Assembly: GCA_017435305.1 (NCBI GenBank)
Contig: JAFSFH010000014.1
Coordinates: forward strand, 1 to 34,796
Direction of reading: 5' to 3'
Length of the DNA stretch: 34,796 bases
Source of the DNA: Clostridia bacterium
GTDB taxonomy: Bacteria; Bacillota_A; Clostridia; Oscillospirales; Acutalibacteraceae
Of the stretch, positions 21,553-29,185 are shown piece after piece. Positions within the stretch are counted from its first letter, which is position 1, and each line of letters begins with the position of its first letter. The translations under genes were made by a program, and so were the position numbers. The notes below the pieces were generated by a model that saw only the letters and a program-made list of their open reading frames with translations, was not told the origin of the DNA and did no database searches.

Positions 21553-22614
21553 TCAGCACGCGGTGATCTGATAGGGCTTTTTGAGGGCGTTGGAGACCGC
21601 CTTGGTGATGTCGCCCCAGTAGGAGCGGACGGGGCGATAATCCGTGGCGTCCGGTGCCTCTCCCGTGATGGTGCAGAACCAGGTCAGGGCGGCGGTATAA
21701 TCGCCGTAGATGTCTTCCAGGTGATAGCCGTCGGAGGTGAGGGTGTCCCCCAGCTCGGAGGTGCGCAGATTCTGGATGGCGGTGCCGGAGGGGATGACGC
21801 CGTAGATGGCCTTGTTGGGTGCCACCTTGGACTGGACGGTGGAGGTGATGGCCTTATACATCGTCATCTGATCCTTGTTATAATGGACAAAGGCCTCGTG
21901 GGTGCTGTTTTGCTGATAGGCCCAGGTCATATGCCAGTATATCTTGGCCTGGGGCTCCTTCTGCTTGATGAGATCCAGCGTCTTTTGCAGGTTGACGTAG
22001 CTACCGGCAACACCGGAGGTGCTGCTGACCTGCTGGATGGTCACCACGTCCCAGCGCGCCTTGCCAAAGGCGGTGGCGGGGGTGGTGTCGGCGTGCTGGG
22101 ACCACTCGCCGTCGGTGTTGAGATAGAAGGTATAGGCGGGTTTGTTCTCCCGCAGGTTGGCGTAGTGCATATCCAGCGAGCAGCCGCCGATATACAGGTT
22201 GCCCAGGGTGATGTCGGTATAGCCCGCCGCCTCGAAGATGTCGAACAGGTGGTTTTTCATGGCATCCACCGAGAAGCTGTTGCCGATGGCCAGGATTTTA
22301 ATGGCCTTGCCCTTGGACTTATCCTTGGTGGTGGAGGTGGTGGTGGCCTCGGTGGTAAAGGTGACCACCTTTTTTTCGCTGGTGGTCGTTTTCTTGGAGG
22401 TCTCTTTCAGAACAGGCTGACTGGTGGTGGCCGTCGTCGTGGCGGTGGTGGTTTCGGTGGTGGAGGTGGTGTTCTCCGCCGTGGTTGTGGTGGTGGTGTC
22501 GCTCACGGCGGGGTCGGCGGCGGGCTGCTTGGCGGTATTGCCACAGGCGGTCAGCGTCAGCAGCAGTACCGTTGCCAGCACCAGCGCCGTTAGGTTACGC
22601 AAGTTCATCTGCAT
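21553..22614 (-). CDS. DUF4886 (SGNH-like) lipoprotein, copy 1
   Basis: A 353-residue secreted lipoprotein. The signal peptide ends in lipobox LTAC with the lipidated Cys at about residue 24, then a Thr-rich linker of about 70 residues. The DUF4886 domain follows, with SGNH-hydrolase-like blocks: ILAIGNSFSVDAM (Ser nucleophile block, about residue 110), the IYWHMTWAYQ and SGTAIQNLR segments, and SDGYHLEDIYGDYTAALTWF carrying the D-x-x-H pair. It is presumably an extracellular esterase or carbohydrate deacetylase; the substrate is unknown. It is paralogous to the next gene and probably transcribed with it. Both proteins end in KKPY...C, with cysteine as the last residue. Confidence 0.88.
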   Translation of the reverse strand: MQMNLRNLTALVLATVLLLTLTACGNTAKQPAADPAVSDTTTTTTAENTTSTTETTTATTTATTSQPVLKETSKKTTTSEKKVVTFTTEATTTSTTKDKSKGKAIKILAIGNSFSVDAMKNHLFDIFEAAGYTDITLGNLYIGGCSLDMHYANLRENKPAYTFYLNTDGEWSQHADTTPATAFGKARWDVVTIQQVSSTSGVAGSYVNLQKTLDLIKQKEPQAKIYWHMTWAYQQNSTHEAFVHYNKDQMTMYKAITSTVQSKVAPNKAIYGVIPSGTAIQNLRTSELGDTLTSDGYHLEDIYGDYTAALTWFCTITGEAPDATDYRPVRSYWGDITKAVSNALKKPYQITAC

Positions 22615-22690
22615 AGGATTTCCTCTCTTTCTGTCCGATGTGCAAAGCCGCCCGCCCCTGTGAGGCGAGCGGCGCAGCTACTCGGATGTA

Positions 22691-23881
22691 TCAGCAGTCG
22701 GTGACCTCGTAGGGCTTCTTGACGGCGGCGTCCACCGCCTTGGTGAAGATGCTCCACTCGCTCTTCCACTGGGCGGGGCACGCGGCGGTCTTGGCCGACT
22801 TGCCGGTCAGCACGGCGTACCAGGTCAGCGCCGCCACGCAGTCGCCGCGGTCGTTCAGGTGATAGCCGTCCTTGGCGGTGCGGTTGTCCGCCTCATAGCC
22901 GCCGGGCAGGTTGAACACGTCGCCCAGCTTAGAGGAGCGGGCGTTCTGGATGGCGGTGCCGGCGGGGATGATCCCCGCGAAGCGGTTGGGATGGGCGTTG
23001 AAGATGTACTTCTTGGTGGCGTTGACAAAGGCCTGGTACTGCTTCATCTGATCCCAGTCGCAGTAGGAGAAGCTCCACAGCTTACAGTCGGTGGAGAAGG
23101 CCCAGGTCATATGGTAATAGACCTTCGCCTTGGCGTTGGTCTTGTTGCTGCGGATCCAGTTGAGGATGTTTCCCACGTCGGCGTAGTCGTTGGTGCCGCC
23201 GCACAGCTCGGGACCGGGACCGTAGTCGGGGGAGGGCTGCAGGGTGATGACGTCCCACTTCTCGTCCTTGATGGCGTACTCGGCCAGATTCTTGGCGTCG
23301 CCGTCCTTATACTGCTTCTCCCAGGTGCCGGTGTAGGGGTCGGTCTTGCTGTACTCCTCGTACTCGTAGGGGCGACCCTCCTTATCCGTGCCGGGGCGGC
23401 CGGAGATGTGATCCCACTGTCTGTCCAGAGAGCAGCCGGGGAAGTACAGATAGGCGATAACGATGTAGTCGTATTTGCCGCTGGACTCCAGCATATCCCA
23501 CAGATAGGTGACCATGGCATCCTTACTGAAGGAGTGACCGATGGACAGCACACGCAGGGGGTTCTTGGGGAGGGCGGTGGTGGACTCGGTGACCTCCTCA
23601 GCGGTGGTGAAGGTGACCACGTGCTTACCGCTGGTGGTGGACTTGGTGGGTTTTTTGGTGCTGACGGGCTTCTTGTTATCGGTGCCCTTGGTGGTGGCGG
23701 TGGTGGATTCGCCCGCGGTGGTGGACGGAGCGTCCTCGCCCGGAGTGGTCTCGGCAGAGGTGGTGGTGCTCACGTCGGTGTCGTCGTCGGGCTGCTTGGC
23801 GGTATTGCCGCAGGCGGTCATGCCCACCACCATCAGCACGGCCAGCGCCAGCGCCAGTAAACGGAAAACAGTGTGTTTCAT
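22691..23881 (-). CDS. DUF4886 (SGNH-like) lipoprotein, copy 2
   Basis: A 396-residue paralogue of the gene at 21553. The signal peptide has lipobox GMTAC, followed by a Thr/Ser-rich linker (to about residue 100). The DUF4886 domain has VLSIGHSFSKDAM, YYHMTWAFS, PAGTAIQNARSSKLG and KDGYHLNDRGDCVAALTWY. It carries extra sequence between the first and middle blocks compared with copy 1. It ends KKPYEVTDC. The intergenic gap to copy 1 (76 bp) holds an imperfect GC hairpin but no clear terminator. The promoter lies at 23932-23960. Confidence 0.88.
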   Translation of the reverse strand: MKHTVFRLLALALAVLMVVGMTACGNTAKQPDDDTDVSTTTSAETTPGEDAPSTTAGESTTATTKGTDNKKPVSTKKPTKSTTSGKHVVTFTTAEEVTESTTALPKNPLRVLSIGHSFSKDAMVTYLWDMLESSGKYDYIVIAYLYFPGCSLDRQWDHISGRPGTDKEGRPYEYEEYSKTDPYTGTWEKQYKDGDAKNLAEYAIKDEKWDVITLQPSPDYGPGPELCGGTNDYADVGNILNWIRSNKTNAKAKVYYHMTWAFSTDCKLWSFSYCDWDQMKQYQAFVNATKKYIFNAHPNRFAGIIPAGTAIQNARSSKLGDVFNLPGGYEADNRTAKDGYHLNDRGDCVAALTWYAVLTGKSAKTAACPAQWKSEWSIFTKAVDAAVKKPYEVTDC

Positions 23882-23931
23882 ATCGTCCTATCCTTTCATA
23901 CATTCCGCAAAGGGAGATTTATTATATGTTT

Positions 23932-23960
23932 ATAATATAGGAATTGCACGGCAAAGTCAA
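23932..23960 (-). promoter_or_regulatory. Sigma-A promoter of the DUF4886 pair
   Basis: Minus strand TTGACT (23960-23955), 17-bp spacer, TATTAT (23937-23932). Confidence 0.82.
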
Positions 23961-24059
23961 GGGGGAGAAACCGCGTGGGCGGATGGCGCGGACGGGGAGC
24001 CGTGTGTTTTACCAACGTTGGATAGGAGAAAGCCTCCCGTGCAACAAGAGATAGAATTC

Positions 24060-24112
24060 CGTGCCTCCCCTTGTTAGGGGAGGTGGCATTTGCGCAGCAA
24101 ATGACGGAGAGG
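24060..24112. repeat. CTCCCC-type double-hairpin element
   Basis: GCCTCCCCTTGTTAGGGGAG, GTGGC, an ATTTGC-GCA-GCAAAT hairpin and GACGGAGAGG. It is the GTGGC...GACGGAG subtype, placed right after the last tRNA-Leu-linked unit. Confidence 0.7.
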
Positions 24113-24134
24113 TAGCCAATAGGCAAGCCGTAGT

Positions 24135-24267
24135 CGAGGACTCAGAACCGTCGCCCACCGCAAGATAAGAGGGGCGTTCTGGGCTATGTAGACGAGTTGC
24201 GGTGTGCGCTTGAGTTTTGCCTGCGGCAAAACTCTCCGGTTCGAGAGCCTTGACAGACCAACAGCAA
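24135..24267 (-). repeat. tRNA-linked two-hairpin unit L3 (distal)
   Basis: Minus strand order: CTCTCGAACCGG (antisense to the tRNA-Leu T-arm), hairpin 1 GAGTTTTGCC-GCA-GGCAAAACTC, hairpin 2 CACCGCAA/TTGCGGTG with a loop of about 33 nt, and CGGTTCTGAGTCC, a T-arm copy with an extra T. Nearly identical to L2 apart from loop changes. The end is truncated compared with L1/L2 and lacks its own terminator. Confidence 0.8.
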
Positions 24268-24298
24268 GAAAAAAGAGAGATGGGCGGATGCCCTTCTC
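24268..24298 (-). terminator. Terminator after unit L2
   Basis: GAGAAGGGCATCCGCCCATCTC followed by TCTTTTTT on the minus strand. A diverged copy of the tRNA-Leu terminator. Confidence 0.78.
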
Positions 24299-24433
24299 GT
24301 GGCCGGACTCTGAACCGTCGCCCACCGCAAGATAAGAAAGGCGCTCTGGGCTATGTAGACGGGTTGCGGTGTGCGCTTGAGTTTTGCCTGCGGCAAAACT
24401 CTCCGGTTCGAGAGCCTTGACAGACCAACAGCA
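24299..24433 (-). repeat. tRNA-linked two-hairpin unit L2
   Basis: Same parts as L3. The T-arm copy is CGGTTCAGAGTCCGGCCAC, identical to the tRNA-Leu 3' region except for an A inserted after TTC. The hairpin-2 loop (CCCGTCTACATAGCCC...) is close to that of L3 but different from L1. Confidence 0.82.
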
Positions 24434-24465
24434 AGAAAAAAGGGAGATGGGCGGATGCCCATCTC
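24434..24465 (-). terminator. Terminator after unit L1
   Basis: GAGATGGGC-ATCC-GCCCATCTC then CCTTTTTT on the minus strand, the same stem as in the tRNA-Leu terminator. Confidence 0.85.
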
Positions 24466-24601
24466 GTGGCCGGACTCAGAACCGTCGCCCACCGCAAGAT
24501 AAGAAGGGCGCACTTGATTATGTGGCTGTTTGCGGTGTGCGCTTGAGTTTTGCCTGCGGCAAAACTCTCCGGTTCGAGAGCCTTGACAGACCAACAGCAA
24601 G
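24466..24601 (-). repeat. tRNA-linked two-hairpin unit L1 (proximal)
   Basis: Minus strand: antisense CTCTCGAACCGG, hairpin 1 (24567-24545, 10-bp stem, GCA loop), hairpin 2 with stem ACCGCAA/TTGCGGT and a 32-nt loop unlike that of L2/L3 in its first part, then CGACGGTTCTGAGTCCGGCC with an extra T in the T-loop copy. It starts directly after the tRNA-Leu terminator. Confidence 0.82.
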
Positions 24602-24637
24602 AAAAAAGGGAGATGGGCGGATGCCCATCTCCCTTTT
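24602..24637 (-). terminator. Terminator of tRNA-Leu
   Basis: AGGGAGATGGGC-ATCC-GCCCATCTCCCTTTTTT on the minus strand, immediately after CCA. Confidence 0.93.
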
Positions 24638-24724
24638 TGGTGCCGGTGGCCGGACTCGAACCGGCACGGTGTCGCCACCGGTGGATTTTGAGTCCACTAC
24701 GTCTGCCAATTCCATCACACCGGC
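24638..24724 (-). tRNA. tRNA-Leu(CAA)
   Basis: An 87-nt class II tRNA with acceptor GCCGGTG/CACCGGC, discriminator A and encoded CCA. The anticodon loop CTCAAAA gives CAA. It has a long variable arm and T-loop TTCGAGT. Confidence 0.96.
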
Positions 24725-24742
24725 AGGTGCAATTACTTGCCT

Positions 24743-24771
24743 ATTGTAGCACGGGTATATCGAAAATGCAA
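24743..24771 (-). promoter_or_regulatory. Sigma-A promoter of tRNA-Leu
   Basis: Minus strand TTGCAT (24771-24766), 17-bp spacer, TACAAT (24748-24743). It abuts the stop codon of the VanZ gene. Confidence 0.83.
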
Positions 24772-24773
24772 GA

Positions 24774-25238
24774 TTATTTTTTAGATTTTCTGCGAATCAG
24801 CGCGGCAATCAGCACGATCAGCAAAAAACCGAACAGATAGCCTGCCCAGTCCAGCGCCACGTCCACGGCACTGGGGGAGCGCCCGGGGATAAAGTGCTGG
24901 ATGGCTTCGTCGACGATCGCCACCGCCAGTCCGTACAGCCACGGCACCCGCAGCCGTTGCAGGCGGCTGAAGCCGCCCCACAGCAGTCCCAGCACCGCAA
25001 ACTCAATGAAATGCGCCGATTTGCGCACCAGGATGGAGAAAACGGATATCCAGCTGCCGGGCGGGGGAACGTCGCTCAACCATTTGCCCGGTGCGGTGGC
25101 ATGCTCCGTCATGGGTGCGGCGATGGCGTCGCTCTGCTGGAACGACACGGCAGCCGACTGCAGCGACATAGACCAGATGAACAGCGTGACCGCCGCGATG
25201 GCGATGCCCAATATCCACTTTTTCGTTCGGATCGACAC
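24774..25238 (-). CDS. VanZ-family membrane protein
   Basis: A 154-residue protein with an N-terminal membrane segment (WILGIAIAAVTLFIWSMSL) and three more in the VanZ core. Core landmarks are RKSAHFIEFAVLGLLWGG (about residues 72-89) and the VDEAIQHFIPGRSPSAVDVALDWAGYLFG region (about 109-137), with the conserved DE, PGR and DxxxDxxG. VanZ proteins give low-level teicoplanin resistance in enterococci, and most relatives have unknown roles. The GTG at 25238 is preferred because GGGAGG lies 8 bases before it. The GTG at 25247 overlaps that site. Confidence 0.9.
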   Translation of the reverse strand: MSIRTKKWILGIAIAAVTLFIWSMSLQSAAVSFQQSDAIAAPMTEHATAPGKWLSDVPPPGSWISVFSILVRKSAHFIEFAVLGLLWGGFSRLQRLRVPWLYGLAVAIVDEAIQHFIPGRSPSAVDVALDWAGYLFGFLLIVLIAALIRRKSKK

Positions 25239-25289
25239 GGCGGTCACCTCCCTTTTCGTGGGTATTATACTCCCATACGGCGAGCTCTG

Positions 25290-25982
25290 TCAACGGAATT
25301 TTGTCGGGCGCTCGTATCGACGGCGCAGCAGACCCAGCGCCCGCGTTTCCAGGCGGCTCACGTAGCTGCGGGAGATGCCCAGCCGCTGTGCTACCTGCCA
25401 TTGGGGCATGGGCTCCCCCTCCAGCCCGTACCGCAGGGTGATGATCTCCCGCTCGCGGGGGTCGAGACACTCCTCCACGTACCGCCGCAGCACCCGCAGA
25501 TCCAGCCGCTGCTCCAGATCCTGGGGCAGGGTGTCCTCCTGCGCCAGCACGTCCATCAGGGTCAGCGGGCGACCCTCCCCGTCGGTGTCAATGGGCTCGG
25601 ACAGGGACACCTCCCGCTCGGTCTTTTTGGCGGACCGAAAGTGCATCCGTATCTCGTTTTCGATGCAGCGGCTGGCATAGGTGGCCAGCCGCCCCTTGTT
25701 GGCGTCAAAGGTGTCCACCGCCTTGATCAGCCCGATGGTGCCGATGGACACCAGATCCTCCTGATCCCGCGCGCCGCTGTAGTGCTTTTTGATGATGTGC
25801 GCCACCAGCCGCAGGTTGTGCTCGATGAGCAGCTGCCGCGCGGCGGGGTCGCCCTGTGCCATCGCCGCCAGCGCCTCCCGTTCGCGGGCGGCGGACAGCG
25901 GCTTCGGAAAGGAGCCGCTGTTCACCACCGACAACACCATAAAGAACATCTGTGACAGTATCTGCATCACCATCGGCCACAT
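25290..25982 (-). CDS. sigK: RNA polymerase sporulation sigma factor SigK
   Basis: A 230-residue sigma-70 family factor that drives late mother-cell gene expression. The hydrophobic N-terminal pro-sequence MWPMVMQILSQMFFMVLSVV fits a membrane-tethered pro-sigma-K removed by SpoIVFB-type cleavage. Region 2 reads LIEHNLRLVAHIIKKHYSG, then DLVSIGTIGLIKAVDTFDANKGRLATYASRCIENEIRMHFR. Region 4 has YGLEGEPMPQWQVAQRLGISRSYVSRLETRAL with the DNA-binding helix-turn-helix. The gene is in one piece, so no skin-type excision element interrupts it. GGGAGG is 7 bases before the ATG. Confidence 0.93.
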   Translation of the reverse strand: MWPMVMQILSQMFFMVLSVVNSGSFPKPLSAAREREALAAMAQGDPAARQLLIEHNLRLVAHIIKKHYSGARDQEDLVSIGTIGLIKAVDTFDANKGRLATYASRCIENEIRMHFRSAKKTEREVSLSEPIDTDGEGRPLTLMDVLAQEDTLPQDLEQRLDLRVLRRYVEECLDPREREIITLRYGLEGEPMPQWQVAQRLGISRSYVSRLETRALGLLRRRYERPTKFR

Positions 25983-26040
25983 TCCGCATCCCTCCCAGCC
26001 CTATCGTATGCGGGGATGCGACCGCTCTTGCCAGTCCCAC

Positions 26041-26073
26041 AAAAAAACACCCTCGGGTCATCCCCGAGGGCGC
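26041..26073 (-). terminator. Terminator of the zinc-ribbon membrane protein gene
   Basis: Minus strand GCGCCCTCGGGG-ATGA-CCCGAGGGTGT followed by seven T, 6 bp after the stop codon. Confidence 0.9.
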
Positions 26074-26078
26074 TCGCG

Positions 26079-26504
26079 TTACAGAAAAAAGGTCTTGAAC
26101 TGAGTGCGGCACCGTTGGCAGGTGACGGTGCGGCGTCCCCGCTTGATGGGCAGGCGCAGGCGGGCGCTGCACCCGGGGCAACGGCGATAGCGATAGCGGC
26201 GGATGTTCCGCAGGCGCTCCCACTGAAAGCCGAACCACCGCCCGATGGGATTCCATATCCGCAGGAATCGCTGATTCTCCGCCTGACGGCGGGGGATGTT
26301 GCGGGACAGGGTGCGGAACAAAAGAAGACCCAGTATCCCCCACAGCACCAGCATAAACACCGTGCCGGCGATGGGCCGGTTGCGGAAAAAGCGAGCCACC
26401 ACCCAGATGATGAAATAGGCGATAAACAAAAAGTGGTTCAGCTGGTCGGAGCCGTAGCGCCCCGCCATAAACTGCCGTACCGTGTTAATAAATCGTTGGA
26501 ACAT
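26079..26504 (-). CDS. Small membrane protein with C-terminal zinc ribbon
   Basis: A 141-residue protein with two membrane segments (LFIAYFIIWVVARFF at about 26-40 and AGTVFMLVLWGILGLLLF at about 46-63), a basic linker, and a C-terminal four-cysteine ribbon CPGCSARLRLP...VTCQRCRTQF (about 109-136). GGAGGG precedes the ATG. Conserved proteins of this shape occur in Clostridia, but I cannot assign a function. It has its own extended -10 promoter and terminator. Confidence 0.75.
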   Translation of the reverse strand: MFQRFINTVRQFMAGRYGSDQLNHFLFIAYFIIWVVARFFRNRPIAGTVFMLVLWGILGLLLFRTLSRNIPRRQAENQRFLRIWNPIGRWFGFQWERLRNIRRYRYRRCPGCSARLRLPIKRGRRTVTCQRCRTQFKTFFL

Positions 26505-26524
26505 ACTATCCCTCCAATGGCACC

Positions 26525-26553
26525 ATTATACCACACTTTCCCCCGTATGTGTT
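26525..26553 (-). promoter_or_regulatory. Extended -10 promoter of the zinc-ribbon protein gene
   Basis: TGG-TATAAT on the minus strand (TATAAT 26530-26525) with only a weak -35 (AACACA) at 17 bp. Confidence 0.65.
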
Positions 26554-26602
26554 ATGAATGTGTAAACTTTGCGCAAACTAACGACGGAAAGGAGGGATGA
26601 AC

Positions 26603-26800
26603 ATGAAGAAAAAGTATGAAAAACCGCGCATTATGCCGGATCCCCTGCCGGAGAAGCCCGGCGTGGTGGAGCCGATCATCGCCGCGGGGGAGATGAAGTG
26701 CCCGCCCAAGTCCGGCAGAATCACCAGCGACGTGGACGGCAGCTATACCGGACTGCCTATTGGCGGCGGTCAGCCGGTGCAGGACGCTGACGATTTATAA
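26603..26800 (+). CDS. Small proline-rich peptide of unknown function
   Basis: A 65-residue protein with a basic, Tyr/Pro-containing start (MKKKYEKPRIMPDPLPEKPG), a central VVEPIIAAGEMKCPPKSGR and an acidic end with SYTGLPIGGGQPVQDADDL. It has one cysteine and no membrane segment. The ribosome site AAAGGAGG lies 7 bases before the ATG at 26603, so translation is well supported; an ATG 6 bases earlier is too close to it. The KKKYEKP opening resembles leader peptides of some ribosomally made modified peptides. No maturation enzyme is in the window, so this is only a resemblance. A sporulation-related role is also possible, with spoIIE next. Confidence 0.65.
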   Translation: MKKKYEKPRIMPDPLPEKPGVVEPIIAAGEMKCPPKSGRITSDVDGSYTGLPIGGGQPVQDADDL

Positions 26801-26891
26801 TCGCGGTGACCCCGCCGCCCCCTACTGCGACAATTTTCTCATACGGCTTGTCCTATACTGGAGGGGAAACTAACCCGAGAGGATGACCGCT

Positions 26892-29147
26892 ATGAAACAA
26901 GCCGCCCTGACCACCGATACCTCCGCCGCCCGTCCCGTCACCCTGCTGTGGTGCCTGCTGGGACTGCTGGTGCCGCGGGCGACCCTGTTTGGGGAATTGG
27001 CGCCCTTCGGCATCGGGCTGGCGGCCTGCGGCGGTGCCGCCAATTTGCCGATGATGCTGTGTCTGACGGTGGGGTATCTGCTGTCCGGCCCCGTGCTGGA
27101 GCCGCTGCGGTATATGGCGGCGGTGGCGATGGTGGGCGGTGTCCGCTGGGTGCTGGACGCCGCCCCCCGACGGGGGCGCGGGCGGATGATACCGCCGCTG
27201 GTGGCCTTTGTCAGCAGCGCGGTGACGGGGCTGGTGCTGCTGGGGGTCAACGGCATCGACTGGTATCGTACGCTGTTGATCGTGGCGGAGAGCGGCGTGG
27301 CGGCGGGAGCGGCTCTGTTTTTTGACACCGCTATGACGGCGGTGGGGCAGGGGGAGGATTACCCCGTCACCACCGCCGCCCGCACGGCGGTGATGCTCAC
27401 GGTGGCGGTGGCGGTGACCGCCGCCGCCGGCTTGGAGGTGGGCGGCTTTTCCCCGGGACGGGTGGTCGCCGCCTTTTTGGTGCTGATGCTGGCACGCAGC
27501 AGCCGCGTAGGCGGCGGCAGCGTGGCAGGGTGCGTGCTGGGCAGCGCGCTGGCGCTGTCCGCGCCCGGGTACACCGCGTTGGCGGTGGCGATGACCTTCG
27601 GCGGGCTGATGGCGGGTCTGTTTGCCCGCTTCGGGCGGTGGATCCAGGCGGCGCTGTTTCTGCTGGCGGCGGGGGTGGTGACCCTGGGGGACACCGACCC
27701 CGCTATGCTGATGTATTTGGGTGAGATGGCGGCAGGGTGCGTGCTGTTTGCCCTGCTCCCGCGGGAGTGGGATCGGCGGCTGTGCCGCCTGCTCCGCGTG
27801 GACGGCGACCGTCCCGCCGTGGAGGGGGTGCGCCGCCTGACCGCTATGCAGCTGCGGGTGGCGTCGGGGGCGATAGCCGAGGTAGCACACTCGGTGGACG
27901 CCGTGTCCAAACGCCTGGACGCCCCCACCGATCCCGCCGCCATTTACCGCGAGTGCCGCGCCACCGTCTGCGCCGCCTGCCCCATGCGCACCCTGTGCTG
28001 GGAGGACGAGGGCGCCATGCTCTCCCATCTGGCGCGGCTGACCCCTCTGCTGGAGCGGGACGGTCGGGTGGCGGTGGAGGATCTGCCGCCCTTGTGTCGA
28101 CAGCGGGAGCGGTTGGCGGAACATATCGCGGCGGAATACCGCCGCTACGTTACCCGTGAGGGCGCCTTTCACCGTCTGCGGGAGATCCGGCAGGCGGTGG
28201 AGGGGCAAATGTACGGCACCGGCGAATTGCTGGAGGGGATGGCACAGCGGCTGGAGGATCCCCGTCTGGTGGACGTGGAATTATCCGCGCGGGTGCTGGC
28301 GGTGTGTCGGGATTACGGTATGACGGTGCAGGACGCCCTGTGCACCCGCAATGGGAGCGGGCGGCTGACCGTGGACATATTGGCAGAGGACACCGACCCG
28401 CCTGCGGGGCGGTGGCATCAGCAGATGGAGCAGATGTGCGGCTGTGCCCTGACCCCCGCCGTGACGGCGGACTGGGGCAGCCAGGTGCGGGTCACCCTCA
28501 CCGAGCCCACGCGGTATCGGGTGGAGAGCGCGGTGGCACAGCATCGGTGCGACGGAGAGAAACTGTGCGGCGACTGCGCGCGGGTGGAGCCTGTGCAGGA
28601 CGGGGTGCTGGCGGTGCTGTCCGACGGGATGGGCAGCGGCGGTCGTGCGGCGGTGGACAGCGCCATGGCGGCGGGCATCGCGGTACGGCTGTGGACGGCG
28701 GGGTTTTCGCCCGACGCCGTGCTGCAGACCGTGAATGCCGCCCTGCAGGTCAAGAGCCGCGAGGAGAGCCTGTCCACCCTGGACGTGGCGGTGGTGGATA
28801 CCCACACGGGTCGCCTGGATAGCTATAAGGCGGGGGCGGCCACCACCTTTTTGCGCAGTCAGGGGCGGGTGTCGCGGCTGGATCGGTCGGGTTTGCCGGT
28901 GGGCATATTGCCCCAGGCGCGGTTTGAGCATACCCACGATACGCTGGCGGTGGGGGATATTCTGCTGATGGTCAGCGACGGCGCCCTGTCGGGGGGCGCG
29001 GCGGCGGTGGAGGAGTGCCTGCACGCCCATCCGGAGGAGGAGAGCCTGCAGACCCTGTGCGACGGCATCGTGGACGCCGCCCGCGCCGCCGAGGGACCCC
29101 ACAGTGACGATATTACGGTAATGGCATTGAGATTGGTGAAGGCATAA
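26892..29147 (+). CDS. spoIIE: Stage II sporulation protein E, PP2C-type phosphatase
   Basis: A 751-residue protein. The N-terminal third is a run of about ten membrane segments (residues about 13-290), followed by a linker with a CRATVCAACPMRTLCW cysteine cluster. The C-terminal PP2C phosphatase has LSDGMGSGGRAA (metal-binding Asp, about residue 577) and MVSDGALSGG and SDDITVMALR near the end. SpoIIE dephosphorylates SpoIIAA to free sigma-F in the forespore and takes part in asymmetric division. Length and layout match the family (about 750-830). ATG 26892 has AGAGGA 8 bases upstream. A TGTCGCA on the minus strand at 26826-26832 is one base from a Spo0A box. Confidence 0.94.
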   Translation: MKQAALTTDTSAARPVTLLWCLLGLLVPRATLFGELAPFGIGLAACGGAANLPMMLCLTVGYLLSGPVLEPLRYMAAVAMVGGVRWVLDAAPRRGRGRMIPPLVAFVSSAVTGLVLLGVNGIDWYRTLLIVAESGVAAGAALFFDTAMTAVGQGEDYPVTTAARTAVMLTVAVAVTAAAGLEVGGFSPGRVVAAFLVLMLARSSRVGGGSVAGCVLGSALALSAPGYTALAVAMTFGGLMAGLFARFGRWIQAALFLLAAGVVTLGDTDPAMLMYLGEMAAGCVLFALLPREWDRRLCRLLRVDGDRPAVEGVRRLTAMQLRVASGAIAEVAHSVDAVSKRLDAPTDPAAIYRECRATVCAACPMRTLCWEDEGAMLSHLARLTPLLERDGRVAVEDLPPLCRQRERLAEHIAAEYRRYVTREGAFHRLREIRQAVEGQMYGTGELLEGMAQRLEDPRLVDVELSARVLAVCRDYGMTVQDALCTRNGSGRLTVDILAEDTDPPAGRWHQQMEQMCGCALTPAVTADWGSQVRVTLTEPTRYRVESAVAQHRCDGEKLCGDCARVEPVQDGVLAVLSDGMGSGGRAAVDSAMAAGIAVRLWTAGFSPDAVLQTVNAALQVKSREESLSTLDVAVVDTHTGRLDSYKAGAATTFLRSQGRVSRLDRSGLPVGILPQARFEHTHDTLAVGDILLMVSDGALSGGAAAVEECLHAHPEEESLQTLCDGIVDAARAAEGPHSDDITVMALRLVKA

Positions 29148-29182
29148 AAAAGAGCGTATTGCCATAGGCAATACGCTCTTTC
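29148..29182. terminator. Bidirectional terminator after spoIIE
   Basis: AAAGAGCGTATTGCC-ATA-GGCAATACGCTCTTT. It serves spoIIE and the convergent gene at 29186. Confidence 0.9.
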
Positions 29183-29185
29183 AAG

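Noticed and set aside
24135..24601. CRISPR array beside tRNA-Leu
   Set aside because: The repeat period is about 165 bp, units contain terminators and T-arm copies, and there are no short unique spacers and no cas genes.
24184..24749. Repeated ORFs over the tRNA-Leu units, such as the 164-codon minus and 121-codon plus frames
   Set aside because: They are internally repeated only because the DNA is repeated, and they run through terminators and the tRNA itself.
25290..25982. A skin-type element interrupting sigK
   Set aside because: The reading frame is continuous from the pro-sequence to region 4.
26853..28208. A 451-codon minus-strand frame opposite spoIIE
   Set aside because: Proline/histidine/glutamine-rich antisense artefact.
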